The position numbers and the translations under genes are program-made. Shown piece by piece: positions 53,301 to 61,863 of a DNA stretch of 64,000 nt (its first letter is position 1; every line of letters starts with the position of its first letter). Origin of the DNA: Paludibacteraceae bacterium. GTDB lineage: Bacteria; Bacteroidota; Bacteroidia; Bacteroidales; Paludibacteraceae. The notes under the pieces are model-generated. The model had not been told where the DNA came from, did not search any database, and saw nothing but the letters and a program-made list of their open reading frames with translations. The stretch lies in contig JARLGW010000011.1 in the NCBI GenBank assembly GCA_031292565.1, forward strand, positions 124,001 through 188,000. The letters run 5' to 3'.

Positions 53301-54540
53301 TACCGGTTTTAGCAGTTGCAGCTGCTCCTGCCAAGATAGCTGATGCGCCGGACTTTGGCGTGCTTCCGCTTCCATAATATAATGTATATGCACTTACGGC
53401 TGCACTGGATGTGGTTGAAAATACCAAAAATTCATTAGGGCCTTCATTTGTACCACAAGAGTTAATCATAGCTCCTTCAATAATAGGACAACTGGAAGCG
53501 GTTGCTGACAAATTAATTGTGTATGTAGCCGTAGCTGCACAATATGAACCTAAAGCAGCTTGCGTTGCTGTGATGGTTGCGCTGCCTGTAGTAGAACCTA
53601 ATGTGATGGCTCCAGTAGAGCTATTTACTGAAGCAATAGAAGAGTTTGAACTCGAATAAGAGATAGCCCCGCTACTGTTCGAAGTAGCCGTTTGCGTAAA
53701 TGTAGCATCACCTAGTATTTTGCTGTAACTGGCTGTGACAAAAGAAAGAGAAGGCGCCGTGCAGCTAGCTGCCGATACGGTAACAGTATAAGTAGCCGTG
53801 GCAGCACAATAAGAGCCGGAAGCAACTTGCGTTGCGGTAATGGTTGCTGTACCTGTAGTAGAACCTAATGTGATGGCACCCGTGCTACTGTTTACAGAAG
53901 CGATGGAAGTATTTGAACTGGCATAAGAGATAGCTCCACCACTATTAGAGATAGCTGTTTGTGTAAATGTAGCGTCACCTACCGTTTTACTATAACTGGT
54001 TGTGGCAAAAGATAATGTTGGTGGTGTACAAGAGCCGGATGAGTAAGTGATATTTACATCATCAAAAGATAAATTACCTACTGATTTGGTATAAGTAAAC
54101 CGAAATTGAACATAATTTAATGAAGAAGAGAATGTATATGATTTTGTTGTTCCTGTTGTTGGCAATGAGCTGGTTATGTTTACAATAGTAGTCCATGTAG
54201 ATCCATTATATGCCTCTACCAAAAGTGCACTTGAGGCATCAGTCCCTTGCCCTTTTATCCAGAAACTTAATGCCGTTGCAGCACCCGATAGAGTGGGGGT
54301 AACGATTCTGTCACTTGTGGCATCCATTTTTAGAGAAGGAGAGGATGCTCCGTAATTTCCTGAAGTGGTATAAGTTCCGCCAATACTTGTGAATGTCCAT
54401 CCGGTAGGAGCTGTTGTTCCATTATCGAATCCTTCAGTTAAAGTTGTCGCACATACCAACTGCACATTGAGTAACATAAAAAGCAAAAGCAGCATCCACT
54501 TCCAAATAGAAGTGTTTTTGTTGTTTGTTAAAGTTTTCAT
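50320..54540 (-). CDS. Large multidomain T9SS type A surface protein
   Basis: About 1406 residues. After a signal peptide (MLLLLFMLLNVQLVCA) comes a jelly-roll domain (LTEGFDNGTTAPTGWTF...SFDDVNITY). Then two near-identical ~85-residue BIG2-like Ig repeats (LSFATTSYSKTVGDATFTQT and LSFVTASYSKILGDATFTQT), and a lamin-tail-like domain (IIEGAMINSCGTNEGPNEFLVFST). Several more bacterial Ig domains rich in Thr/Ser/Gly follow, a parallel-strand region with CTNVIIDSVGYYPTIS, and a C-terminal type A sorting domain (IKDIIVYDESGRTIAQ...HVCIVKVITNKQVKVSKIILK). Lamin-tail domains often accompany extracellular nucleases. The gene start is ATG 54540. No catalytic residues were identified. Confidence 0.85.
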   Translation of the reverse strand: MKTLTNNKNTSIWKWMLLLLFMLLNVQLVCATTLTEGFDNGTTAPTGWTFTSIGGTYTTSGNYGASSPSLKMDATSDRIVTPTLSGAATALSFWIKGQGTDASSALLVEAYNGSTWTTIVNITSSLPTTGTTKSYTFSSSLNYVQFRFTYTKSVGNLSFDDVNITYSSGSCTPPTLSFATTSYSKTVGDATFTQTAISNSGGAISYASSNTSIASVNSSTGAITLGSTTGTATITATQVASGSYCAATATYTVTVSAASCTAPSLSFVTASYSKILGDATFTQTATSNSSGAISYSSSNSSIASVNSSTGAITLGSTTGSATITATQAALGSYCAATATYTINLSATASSCPIIEGAMINSCGTNEGPNEFLVFSTTSSAAVSAYTLYYGSGSTPKSGASAILAGAAATAKTGTGSVVSSCTVTYVTSSSTVIPANSRVVFIPSDLDQAYDLSALCNGGSLYVVYVGRTSPSSWSLGGNFANSAGDRYLQLVNSGSDCTSNIVMYNSGNFSSNADGNFVSWDSNGNATYSNNGCSVVPPTCTTPIITGTSSVAVGSTTTLSSSLSGGTWSSANTTIATVNASGVVTAIAAGTVDISYTVGACIGYKTVTINPLPTALVLTGSTICSGATTTITSSTSVSGVNYQLYNNSNTAVGSAKTGTGAALSWSGIAAGTGYYVIGTNATTTCTSTSNTVTVKVNALPTISGTLTICGTGTTTLTGLGTPATSSPWTSATTTTATVSGTSTTGTVIGIAAGTSVITYKDNNGCSNTATVTVNTLPSISGVTSGTACGSGTITLGATASAGTINWYSSLSGTTNLGTGVSYTTGTLSATTYYYVDATANGCTSSSRTKVTAKVYPLSTTWTGAVSSDWDDDGNWTNGAPSCCTNVIIDSVGYYPTISSTGCCNNITFDPEAGILGIQKLVYKKAFVKMILQRNKWYTLTAPLKNMYSGDYYFNGGTPVSYMRLFDAINPDSLTTGGIKNIGTWTSSFASLAVPLNKGKSFTFNIDTISWNYPHGKTFIKTDQTITFPRMNADSSLITQMIPYAAFTGKPLTLIATTVARYDSAYRFMMENSSNQLTNQTITLQKGLNLIGNPLMTHLNFDNLHNHNSSVIRNVVKFWNGSTFVSYMTGAAIGSTMGLSASSIPPMQSFFVYSDNGGSMTIDLSSDFTATATGRLRSAGVESNRLYIESNNGLKTSTTSLAMTDSAPNEFDAQDAFKLFSQYKDVPEIYTLADNKPLDINQFGTLPYTAPLGIQSSVKDTISFSFKGADSFDNIDVSLINTKTGENQNLKENSTYKYNYDGTNGEGVLFVQFKSANTESTSGVKSNTSGSDIQIYGVNKEKIRAISSPEDLIKDIIVYDESGRTIAQAKEISASWHDVPVESANHVCIVKVITNKQVKVSKIILK
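53497..54030. repeat. Intragenic tandem duplication (two Ig repeats)
   Basis: Two units of about 255-265 bases inside the surface-protein gene encode the paired BIG2-like domains. Long stretches are shared, including the coding for IASVNSSTGAITLGSTTG. Boundaries are approximate. Confidence 0.7.
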
Positions 54541-54588
54541 TTTCAGTATTGTGTTGTTAGATTTTGTTTTTCGGTTTTTTTCACGACA

Positions 54589-54596
54589 CAAAACTA
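54589..54596 (-). promoter_or_regulatory. Candidate -7 box for the large surface-protein gene
   Basis: TAGTTTTG on the minus strand fits TAnnTTTG, 48 bases before the ATG at 54540. No good -33 element was found. Confidence 0.35.
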
Positions 54597-54800
54597 ACGT
54601 GGACACAATACAATAATGTTTCTACTTTGTTACGAGTGAAAAAGTAGAAGAAAATTTAATATCTATTTGAAAATTAATAAGATAGTGTTACAAGTGTTAA
54701 TTGGAATAGGAGAGGATGGTAATTGGTATAATATTAAATCGACCTCAAGAAACAGACCTCCCCAACCCTTTTAGTAAAGGGGCTGAGAAGGACTATATTT

Positions 54801-55838
54801 TCAATTATTCCGTATCAAGTAAATGCAACTAGGGTAGTGGTCGCTATAACCGTTCAAGTACGAATCTCCCGCATGGGTTCGCAACGGATAGCCCTTGTAG
54901 CGACCTTCCTGTTGGGTAAGAAAATCGAGGTTCATAATTTGAGCTTTCCAAAACGAATAACTTGCACCACGCTCGCCGAGCAAGGCGGGAGTGATAATAA
55001 TCTGATCAAATAGATTCCATTTGTCTTCATACGCCAGCGAGCCTATGCCTTTATTGTATAAACTCCAATCGCAGTTGTATAATGTACCTGCCGTTACTTC
55101 TTCTTTTTCCGCTTTGGCATTAAGCACTTTTTTGCAACTCTCGTTTACCGGGTCGTCGTTCAAGTCGCCCATGATTATAATTTTGGCTTGCGGGTTAAGT
55201 GCCAGTATGGAATCGGCAATGTGTTTGGTTAGTGTTGCGGCTGCTACACGCTTCGGGCGGGAGGCTGCTTCGCCACCCATGCGCGAAGGCCAGTGGTTCA
55301 CAATGAAATAAAATTTTTCGCCGTCCAACAGCCCTTCCACCAGCAGTTGGTCGCGAGTTCTAAAAGCCGTATCCTCAGGTTGGCGCAACGGACATGGCTT
55401 TGAGGCGATAACGGTAAAGCGACTTTTATTATAGAGTAAGGCCACATCTATACCTCTCCTGTCCGGCGAATCGTAATGAACAATGCCGTAGTTGGATTTG
55501 CTTAAAGCCGGCATCTTTACCAAATCCTGAAGCACCTGTTCGGTTTCCACTTCCGATACCCCGATTACAATTGGCCCCGTGGGAGCATACTTTCCACCGA
55601 TTTGCGAAATGGCGTACGACATGTTTTTTAATTTGTTGTTGTATTTCATCGTTCCCCACGCGTATTTCCCTTTCGGGGTAAAATCATCATCGTTCGTGTT
55701 GGGCGACTTGATGGTGTCGAAGAAGTTTTCAAGGTTGTAAAACCCTATGCAGGTAACTTGGTACTTTTTATTTTGCCCGGAAATATTTCCCAAGCAAATA
55801 ATCCAAAAACTTAAAATAAAAAGGAAGTTCTTTTTCAT
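54801..55838 (-). CDS. Secreted endonuclease/exonuclease/phosphatase-family nuclease
   Basis: 345 residues with a signal peptide (KNFLFILSFWIICLGNISGQ). The EEP fold (DNase I-like) is clear: GFYNLENFFDT (metal-binding Asn/Glu), VIGVSEVETEQVLQDLVK, DRRGIDVALLYNKSRF, FIVNHWPSRMGG (catalytic His), IIIMGDLNDDPVNES and, at the end, YSDHYPSCIYLI (SDH motif). Predicted to hydrolyse nucleic acid or another phosphodiester outside the cytoplasm. It is divergent from the TonB receptor gene, 208 bases away, and lies downstream of the T9SS nuclease group. Confidence 0.9.
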   Translation of the reverse strand: MKKNFLFILSFWIICLGNISGQNKKYQVTCIGFYNLENFFDTIKSPNTNDDDFTPKGKYAWGTMKYNNKLKNMSYAISQIGGKYAPTGPIVIGVSEVETEQVLQDLVKMPALSKSNYGIVHYDSPDRRGIDVALLYNKSRFTVIASKPCPLRQPEDTAFRTRDQLLVEGLLDGEKFYFIVNHWPSRMGGEAASRPKRVAAATLTKHIADSILALNPQAKIIIMGDLNDDPVNESCKKVLNAKAEKEEVTAGTLYNCDWSLYNKGIGSLAYEDKWNLFDQIIITPALLGERGASYSFWKAQIMNLDFLTQQEGRYKGYPLRTHAGDSYLNGYSDHYPSCIYLIRNN

Positions 55839-56046
55839 GGTTGGTTGTCTCTAGAATTTTTAAACGCAGACAAAAATCAATAGAAAAAATGTAGTAAAAA
55901 AATATTTAACACCTGAAAATACGATTGTTACAGCATTGTGATTGTTTTGAAATGTAGTCTGCCGTTTTCTTTCCATTCCTTTGCAACTGTCTTTTATTTA
56001 CGAATATTTATAGTTTTCAACCAAATCAGAAAAACAGAATTCCTCA

Positions 56047-58545
56047 ATGAACAGAATAAAGATGCTGCTATTGATGACTGGAGCTTTAGGCTTCTCATTG
56101 TACACTCATGCACAAGACAATTCAACATTACTCAAAGACTCAACGGATTTGACACCAAAATCGGAAGAGGTAGTTATTAGTGAGGACGAATTGGATGATG
56201 AATCTTCGGACAATTCACAAAACATTTCGGGCTTGCTTAATTCGGGAAAGGATCCTTTTCAAGTTGCAGCCGGCTATAACCTGAATACTTTTCGTTTTAA
56301 GCTTCGTGGATATGGAAACGAATACGATAACGTGTATATCAACGGTGTGTTGATGAATGAAAACGAAAATGGAAAATTTGTTTACTCTCTTATGGGCGGG
56401 TTGAATGATGTTATCCGCAATCGGGAAAGTACCATAGGGATGGAAGCCAGTTGGTATTCTTTTGGTAACTTAAGTCAAAGCACGAATATAGATACGCGAG
56501 CGTCGCAATATACTAAAGGAACTAAAATCGGTCTGGGTGCAGGCAATCAATCCTATAATGGACGTTTGGCTGCAACCTACTCCACGGGTCTTTTGCCTAG
56601 TGGGTGGGCTTTTGTGGTGAGTGGCTCACGCCGTATGACTTTTGACGGAAAGGAGTATGAGAAAGGCTGTTTTTACGATGCTTGGGGAGCCGCGTTGATG
56701 GCCGAAAAGAAATTTAATGACAGGAGCAGCCTGTCGTTATCCGCGTTTTATGCTCCCGTGAAGCGGGGAATGCAATCGTCGGAAGTGCAAGAGGCGTATG
56801 ATTTAACAGGTACTAATTACTATAATTCCAATTGGGGGTATCAGAATGGGAAAGTGCGTAATGCCAGAGTTTCGGATAACAAAGCTCCGGTGGCTGTTTT
56901 GAGCCACGAGTGGAAAATAAACAAAGATTTGAAATGGATCAACGCGTTGGCTTTCAAATATAGTGCGTCGAGCACCACTGCATTAAACTGGTACAACTCT
57001 TCCGACCCACGGCCTGATTATTACCGATACCTGCCAAGTTATTTTACTTCCACAAGTGCCGAAACTGCCGACCTTCTTACGCAGGCATGGCAAACTGACG
57101 AAGCAACTCAACAAATAAACTGGGATAACTTGTATCAGATCAATTATATGGCTAATATGACAGGCTTGAGTGCCCGCTATATTTTGGAAGAAAAACATAA
57201 CGACCAACTGGCGTTGAACTTGAATAGTACGGCAAATTGGAAAATAAATAAGCATGCCAGTCTTGATGGAGGCTTATATGCCTCAACAACCAAAGGAAAA
57301 CATTATAAAAAATTAGCCGATTTGTTGGGAGCCAATTATTGGTTGGATATAGACCAGTATGCTCAACGAGATTTTGCCGGAAGTACAACCGCTTTGCAAA
57401 ATGATTTGAATAATCCTGATAGAGAAATACAAGTAGGTGATATTTTCGGATATAACTACAACCTCTTTGTGCATAAGGCCAGTGCATGGGCAAATGCAAA
57501 ATACAGCCTGGCTCAGGTGGATTTCAATCTAGCCGGAAGTTTAACCGGTACGGAATTCTACCGTGAAGGATTGATGAAAAACGGACGTGCACCCGAAAAT
57601 TCTTATGGTGTGGGTACCAAGCACAATTTTCTTGATTATGGAGTGAAAGGAAATGTTACCTATAAACTTACAGGACGACATATTTTCTCTGCGAACGCGA
57701 TGTACCAAACCAATGCTCCCGACGCAAAAAATGCTTATATATCACCTAATATTAAGGATAATGCGATTACAGGCTTGAAAAGTGAAAAAGTACTTTCGTA
57801 CGACGTGAATTATTTTTTGCGACTTCCCTTGTTTTCAGCTCGTATAACGGCTTATCGCACCGATTTTAAAGATCAAGCCCAAGTAACCAGTTTTTATTCC
57901 GATAATTTGCTTACTTACGTAAATCAAGCACTTGTGGGTATAAATAAAACCCATCAGGGCATAGAAATAGGCATTGGAGCCAAGGTAACACCTGTTATCA
58001 CGGTTTACGGGGCATTGTCCATCGGACAGTATAAATACACCTCGCGCCCAACGGCTGTTACCAGTTATGAAAACGGTTCGAATCCCGATACCACCCAAAC
58101 TGTTTATTTGAAAAACTTTAATGTGAGTGGATCTCCTCAAACGGCATCTACCGTAGGGCTGAAATTCTCGTTGCCACACTCTTGGTATGTTGGTGCCAAC
58201 GCAAATTACGGGGGTCACTCGTATATTGATATGTATTATACCAGAAGAACATCATCGGCCATTTCGTACGGCATGACTGAAACTCAAATTACGGACATCT
58301 CCAGTCAGGAAGAACTTAAAGGTGGATACACTTTTGATGCCTCCGTGGGAAAATCGTGGAAGGTAATGCACCGCTATTTTTTTAATGCCAGCCTAATGGT
58401 AAATAACTTATTAAATAACACAAGCATTCAGTCTGGTGGTTACGAGCAATCTCGTGAGAATACCACTACTAACGAGTTCTTTTCTTCCAAATATTCCTAT
58501 AGTTATGGAAGAACTTGGATGTTAACACTAGGATTAAAATTTTAA
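56047..58545 (+). CDS. TonB-dependent outer-membrane receptor
   Basis: 832 residues. Signal peptide (KMLLLMTGALGFSLYTHAQ), acidic linker (SEEVVISEDELDDESSDNS), a plug-like region (FRFKLRGYGNEYDNVYINGVLMNE...GLNDVIRN) and a 22-strand-type barrel ending YSYGRTWMLTLGLKF with terminal Phe. It lacks the carboxypeptidase-like N-terminal domain common in SusC proteins. Followed 28 bases later by the DUF5689 surface lipoprotein gene, so the pair probably forms a receptor-lipoprotein uptake unit. Substrate unknown; nucleases next door make nucleic-acid breakdown products plausible. Confidence 0.9.
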   Translation: MNRIKMLLLMTGALGFSLYTHAQDNSTLLKDSTDLTPKSEEVVISEDELDDESSDNSQNISGLLNSGKDPFQVAAGYNLNTFRFKLRGYGNEYDNVYINGVLMNENENGKFVYSLMGGLNDVIRNRESTIGMEASWYSFGNLSQSTNIDTRASQYTKGTKIGLGAGNQSYNGRLAATYSTGLLPSGWAFVVSGSRRMTFDGKEYEKGCFYDAWGAALMAEKKFNDRSSLSLSAFYAPVKRGMQSSEVQEAYDLTGTNYYNSNWGYQNGKVRNARVSDNKAPVAVLSHEWKINKDLKWINALAFKYSASSTTALNWYNSSDPRPDYYRYLPSYFTSTSAETADLLTQAWQTDEATQQINWDNLYQINYMANMTGLSARYILEEKHNDQLALNLNSTANWKINKHASLDGGLYASTTKGKHYKKLADLLGANYWLDIDQYAQRDFAGSTTALQNDLNNPDREIQVGDIFGYNYNLFVHKASAWANAKYSLAQVDFNLAGSLTGTEFYREGLMKNGRAPENSYGVGTKHNFLDYGVKGNVTYKLTGRHIFSANAMYQTNAPDAKNAYISPNIKDNAITGLKSEKVLSYDVNYFLRLPLFSARITAYRTDFKDQAQVTSFYSDNLLTYVNQALVGINKTHQGIEIGIGAKVTPVITVYGALSIGQYKYTSRPTAVTSYENGSNPDTTQTVYLKNFNVSGSPQTASTVGLKFSLPHSWYVGANANYGGHSYIDMYYTRRTSSAISYGMTETQITDISSQEELKGGYTFDASVGKSWKVMHRYFFNASLMVNNLLNNTSIQSGGYEQSRENTTTNEFFSSKYSYSYGRTWMLTLGLKF

Positions 58546-58573
58546 AAAAAAGCAAAAATAAAATATAAACCAG

Positions 58574-59854
58574 ATGAAAAAGACAATTAAATTCAGCCTT
58601 ATCTTACTAAGCCTCATACTAAGTTTAAGTTCTTGTATGAAAGATACTTATGATACGCCGAGCCTTTACGAGCCTATTTATACAGGAGATAAAACGCATC
58701 TTATTTCCATTGCAAGTCTTAAAGCAAAATGTGCCAGCAGCTTACAACTAATTGATTCGACATTTGAAATAACTGGTATCGTAGTGGCTAACGACGAATC
58801 GGGTAACCTATACAAGGTGCTTGAAATTCAGGATGCAACGGGAGGTATAGAGGTGATGCTAAATCAAACCAGCCTTTATAATACCTACAAGGTGGGTCAG
58901 CGTGTGTATATTAGTTGTAAGGGAATGTATTTAGGTACCTATGGAGGAGTGGTTAAGCTAGGCGATAATAACAGTGGTGCCATCGGCCAATTGGCAGCAA
59001 CCAAAATAAAAAGCCATGTTTATTTGGATGGCTTCCCTTTGCCGTCAAATACTCCAACAGCCAGAGTATTAACATCTACTACGCAGATTAACGACAGTAT
59101 GATAAATACATTGGTTACGCTTAATAATGTTTCATTTGCAGATGGCGGTTCCGATATTTATGCCGAGAATCAGGCAACTTCCAAACGTACCATGAATCTT
59201 TCCGATGGCACAACCGTGATAGCTTATAATAGTGGTTATGCCTCCTTTCAAGCCGATTCTTTGCCTCAGGGTAAGGGTAATGTAACTGGTGTTTTAACTA
59301 AATACGTTACTTCTAGCGGTACTACCTACGAGATACTTATTCGCAATCTGTCCGATGTAAGTGGTTTTGTGAAATCAATTATTAGCGAATCGTTTACTGC
59401 CGGGTTAGGTAAATTTACAACTCAAAGTGTAACAGGGGATCAAGTTTGGGCATTTAGTTCTTCATTCAAGTGTGCAACCATGTCAGGCTATAATAGTACT
59501 AATAAAACAAATTATGCCAACGAGGATTGGCTTATTTCGCCGGCTTTTGATTTAAGCTCACAAACCAGTGCACATGTATCTTTCTCTCACTCTACATTTA
59601 GCACTACTAGTTTAACGACTCAGTTAACCTTTTGGGTTTCGACCGATTATGATGGAACAAATTTTAGTAGTGCAACATGGACTCAGTTGATTATACCAGT
59701 TTACCCTATACTCAAATATGTTTTTGTTTCGTCAGGCAATATGGATTTGAGTCCTTATCTAGGAAAATCGAATGTACACGTAGCCTTTAAGTATGTGAGC
59801 ACAACCAGCAATGCAAACACGTGGGAGCTTAATAATGTGTTGATAGAGAAATAG
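58574..59854 (+). CDS. Surface lipoprotein with DUF5689 domain
   Basis: 426 residues. Lipoprotein signal (FSLILLSLILSLSSC, Cys about residue 21). Residues about 40-270 form a DUF5689 region with an OB-like fold (ISIASLKAKCAS...FEITGIVVANDESGNLYKVLEIQDATGGIEVML...YKVGQRVYISCKGMYLGTYGGVVKLG). The C-terminal ~150 residues are a choice-of-anchor jelly-roll (GLGKFTTQSVTGDQVWAFSS...DWLISPAFDLSSQTSAHVSFSH). Predicted to be on the cell surface and to partner the TonB receptor gene upstream. Ligand unknown. Confidence 0.85.
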   Translation: MKKTIKFSLILLSLILSLSSCMKDTYDTPSLYEPIYTGDKTHLISIASLKAKCASSLQLIDSTFEITGIVVANDESGNLYKVLEIQDATGGIEVMLNQTSLYNTYKVGQRVYISCKGMYLGTYGGVVKLGDNNSGAIGQLAATKIKSHVYLDGFPLPSNTPTARVLTSTTQINDSMINTLVTLNNVSFADGGSDIYAENQATSKRTMNLSDGTTVIAYNSGYASFQADSLPQGKGNVTGVLTKYVTSSGTTYEILIRNLSDVSGFVKSIISESFTAGLGKFTTQSVTGDQVWAFSSSFKCATMSGYNSTNKTNYANEDWLISPAFDLSSQTSAHVSFSHSTFSTTSLTTQLTFWVSTDYDGTNFSSATWTQLIIPVYPILKYVFVSSGNMDLSPYLGKSNVHVAFKYVSTTSNANTWELNNVLIEK

Positions 59855-59889
59855 CCGTTTTGTTTATAAGCTAAATTAGTTTTAAGAAG

Positions 59890-59924
59890 AAGGATTTGGA
59901 CGAAAGTTCAAATCCTTTTTTTGT
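59890..59924 (+). terminator. Terminator after the DUF5689 gene
   Basis: AAGGATTTGGAC pairs with GTTCAAATCCTT (59906-59917; one G-T pair), loop GAAA, then a T run. 35 bases after the stop codon. Confidence 0.85.
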
Positions 59925-59940
59925 AACCAGAGTTCTAAAA

Positions 59941-60126
59941 TTAATATGTTTCGGTAGTTTGTACCTTGAATATTTCTTGGCACAGGTTAAGGCTACAATT
60001 CCGATAGCTATTGGGAACGGTGCTTTGCACCTAAATTCAGTTGAATTAAAAGGTACAGAGTACTGTAATCTTTGTAGTTAATAGAAAATAAGAAACATGA
60101 AGGTACAAACTACCGAAACATATTAA
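59941..60126. mobile_element. MITE-like element with 27-bp perfect terminal inverted repeats
   Basis: Bases 59941-59967 (TTAATATGTTTCGGTAGTTT and GTACCTT) are exactly complementary to 60100-60126; 132 bases lie between. No target-site duplication was evident, and no transposase is encoded. A small open frame across it is not credible. It could be a miniature transposable element or a long hairpin RNA. Confidence 0.65.
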
Positions 60127-60249
60127 CATATATCGGATTCTTGTTATTAGCAGTCCTGTTTGGGAAACCCTTAAAAAGGGCTGCAATTTTCCTATTGATA
60201 ATGATTACCATAGTAATGTAAGAGCCTTTTTATGACGATGTTGGGTAAA
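60127..60249. other. Gap before the LysE gene
   Basis: Contains a weak hairpin (GGGAAACCCTTAAAAAGGG near 60168); no gene or element recognised. Confidence 0.4.
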
Positions 60250-60894
60250 TTAGGTAAGGAGGGGTTGGACCGTTTTAAAGATGGAATAAATAAGGCCAAG
60301 GCAGGCAATACCCATTAAAATGGAACCTGACACTTTATTTATAATCCAAAGCCCCCTGAGGTTGAATTTTGAGCGGAAGAAGTTTACAAACGATGTAAGG
60401 GTAAACCACCAAAGCGAAGCTCCTATTATTACGGCAAATAGACCAACAACCGTTTCAGGCATAGAGGTACACGATTCTACAAAGCTAAACTTTGCAAACA
60501 TGGCAATAAATAAAAAGATAATGAGTGGGTTTGTTATAGTTAAGGCAAAGGCGGTGATAAAATCTTGAAAATAGCTTTCTTTTTTCAGTGCGCTTTCCGA
60601 TAGTTTTTTTACCGGATTTGTTCTGAATAGAAAGAACCCGAATGAAAAGAGAATTAAGGCACCTGCTATTTCGATAAAGAATTGATTTTTATGGATAAAC
60701 TCAACAATAAAGCTAAGACTGAAGGCAGCTAAAGAGGCATACACTAAATCGGAAGAGGCTGCACCTAGTCCAGTTACAAACCCATGGTATTTTCCCCGGT
60801 TTAGAGTCCGTTGAATACATAAAACAGCAATGGGTCCTACCGGAATAGAGGTGAAAATACCAATAATAAGACCTTTTATAATAACGTTTATCAT
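60250..60894 (-). CDS. LysE/RhtB-family exporter
   Basis: Inner-membrane amino-acid or small-molecule exporter, 214 residues with about six helices. Family opening GLIIGIFTSIPVGPIAVLCIQRTLNRGKYHGFVTGLGAASSDLVYA (in blocks) with the conserved P-x-GP turn, and FALTITNPLIIFLFIAMFAKF in the middle helix. Substrate cannot be predicted. It starts 3 bases after the miaA stop, so it is co-transcribed with miaA. Confidence 0.88.
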   Translation of the reverse strand: MINVIIKGLIIGIFTSIPVGPIAVLCIQRTLNRGKYHGFVTGLGAASSDLVYASLAAFSLSFIVEFIHKNQFFIEIAGALILFSFGFFLFRTNPVKKLSESALKKESYFQDFITAFALTITNPLIIFLFIAMFAKFSFVESCTSMPETVVGLFAVIIGASLWWFTLTSFVNFFRSKFNLRGLWIINKVSGSILMGIACLGLIYSIFKTVQPLLT

Positions 60895-60897
60895 AGT

Positions 60898-61803
60898 TTA
60901 AAGAGTGCGTTTTTCTAAGGTTGCTGAAATCTCAACAGGTTGTTTTGGATTGAACCACTGAATTTCTTTATCTGCATTAAACCAGGTAAGTTGCCTTTTG
61001 GCATACCTACGGCTGTTCTGTTTAATCATATTTATGGCAAAATCCAACGAATATTTTCCATCCATATACTGAAACAGTTCTTTATATCCCACGGTGTTCA
61101 ACGCATTAAGATGCTTGTATGGGTATAATGATTCCACTTCTTGTATTAATCCATTCTCAATCATGATATCCACCCGCTGGTTAATCCGTTGATATAGCTC
61201 TTCGCGGGGCAAATTCAATCCTATTTTAATAATGTCAAAAGGGCGTTCTTTCTTTTCGTGTTTAAGCAATTCCGAATAGGGCTTTCCCGTGCTAAGAGAA
61301 ACTTCAATAGCGTGAATCACCCGTTGTTTATTATTGATGTCTATTGTTTTATAACAAGCAGGGTCTAGTTCCTGTAATTTCTGCCCGATGCCGTTAATTC
61401 CCGATTCGTTCCAAATAGCCAACACCTTGTTCCTAATCTCGGTTGAAACGGGCGGTAATTCGTCCAACCCATTACATACTGCATCAATATAAAGCATCGA
61501 TCCCCCTACCAAAAATTGAGTTGAATTTTCGGCAAAGAGTTCGTTCAGCAATTGTAATACATCAACTTCATATTGTCCGGCACTATAATAGTCGGTAATA
61601 CTTTTCACCCCAATAAAATAATGCTTAACTCTATCTAATTGTTCACGCGTCGGAGCCGCGGTTCCAATTTTTAATTCTTTAAAAAACTGTCTTGAATCGG
61701 AAGAAATAATAGAACTATTGAACGTTTCGGCAAGCTGAAGACTTAGTTCTGTTTTGCCGACCCCCGTAGGCCCAAGTAAAACAATTAATCTATTTCTTTT
61801 CAC
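60898..61803 (-). CDS. miaA: tRNA dimethylallyltransferase
   Basis: Transfers the dimethylallyl group to A37 of tRNAs reading UNN codons. 301 residues, normal length. Motifs: LIVLLGPTGVGKTELSLQLA (P-loop), ISSDSRQFFKELKIGTAAPT (catalytic Asp and substrate Thr region), FLVGGSMLYIDAVCNGLDELP, and the C-terminal QNSRRYAKRQLTWFNAD. A strong terminator separates it from the pRiA4b ORF-3 gene upstream, implying its own promoter. Confidence 0.96.
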   Translation of the reverse strand: MKRNRLIVLLGPTGVGKTELSLQLAETFNSSIISSDSRQFFKELKIGTAAPTREQLDRVKHYFIGVKSITDYYSAGQYEVDVLQLLNELFAENSTQFLVGGSMLYIDAVCNGLDELPPVSTEIRNKVLAIWNESGINGIGQKLQELDPACYKTIDINNKQRVIHAIEVSLSTGKPYSELLKHEKKERPFDIIKIGLNLPREELYQRINQRVDIMIENGLIQEVESLYPYKHLNALNTVGYKELFQYMDGKYSLDFAINMIKQNSRRYAKRQLTWFNADKEIQWFNPKQPVEISATLEKRTL

Positions 61804-61819
61804 GGTACAAGTATAACAA

Positions 61820-61847
61820 AAAAACCCAACTTAGTTGGGCTTTTTTT
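61820..61847 (-). terminator. Terminator of the pRiA4b ORF-3-like gene
   Basis: GCCCAAC/GTTGGG stem with a 3-base loop, followed on the minus strand by a run of T; 24 bases after the stop codon and just before miaA. Confidence 0.75.
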
Positions 61848-61863
61848 GTTTTATTGTAATTCT

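Noticed and set aside
50990-53659. Long plus-strand open frames within the large surface-protein gene
   Set aside because: They are antisense shadows of a repetitive Thr/Ser/Gly/Val-rich gene whose minus-strand product has a signal peptide, Ig repeats and a sorting domain.
59896-60081. 61-residue plus-strand open frame
   Set aside because: It runs through a terminator loop and one arm of the 27-bp inverted repeat; no protein-like features.
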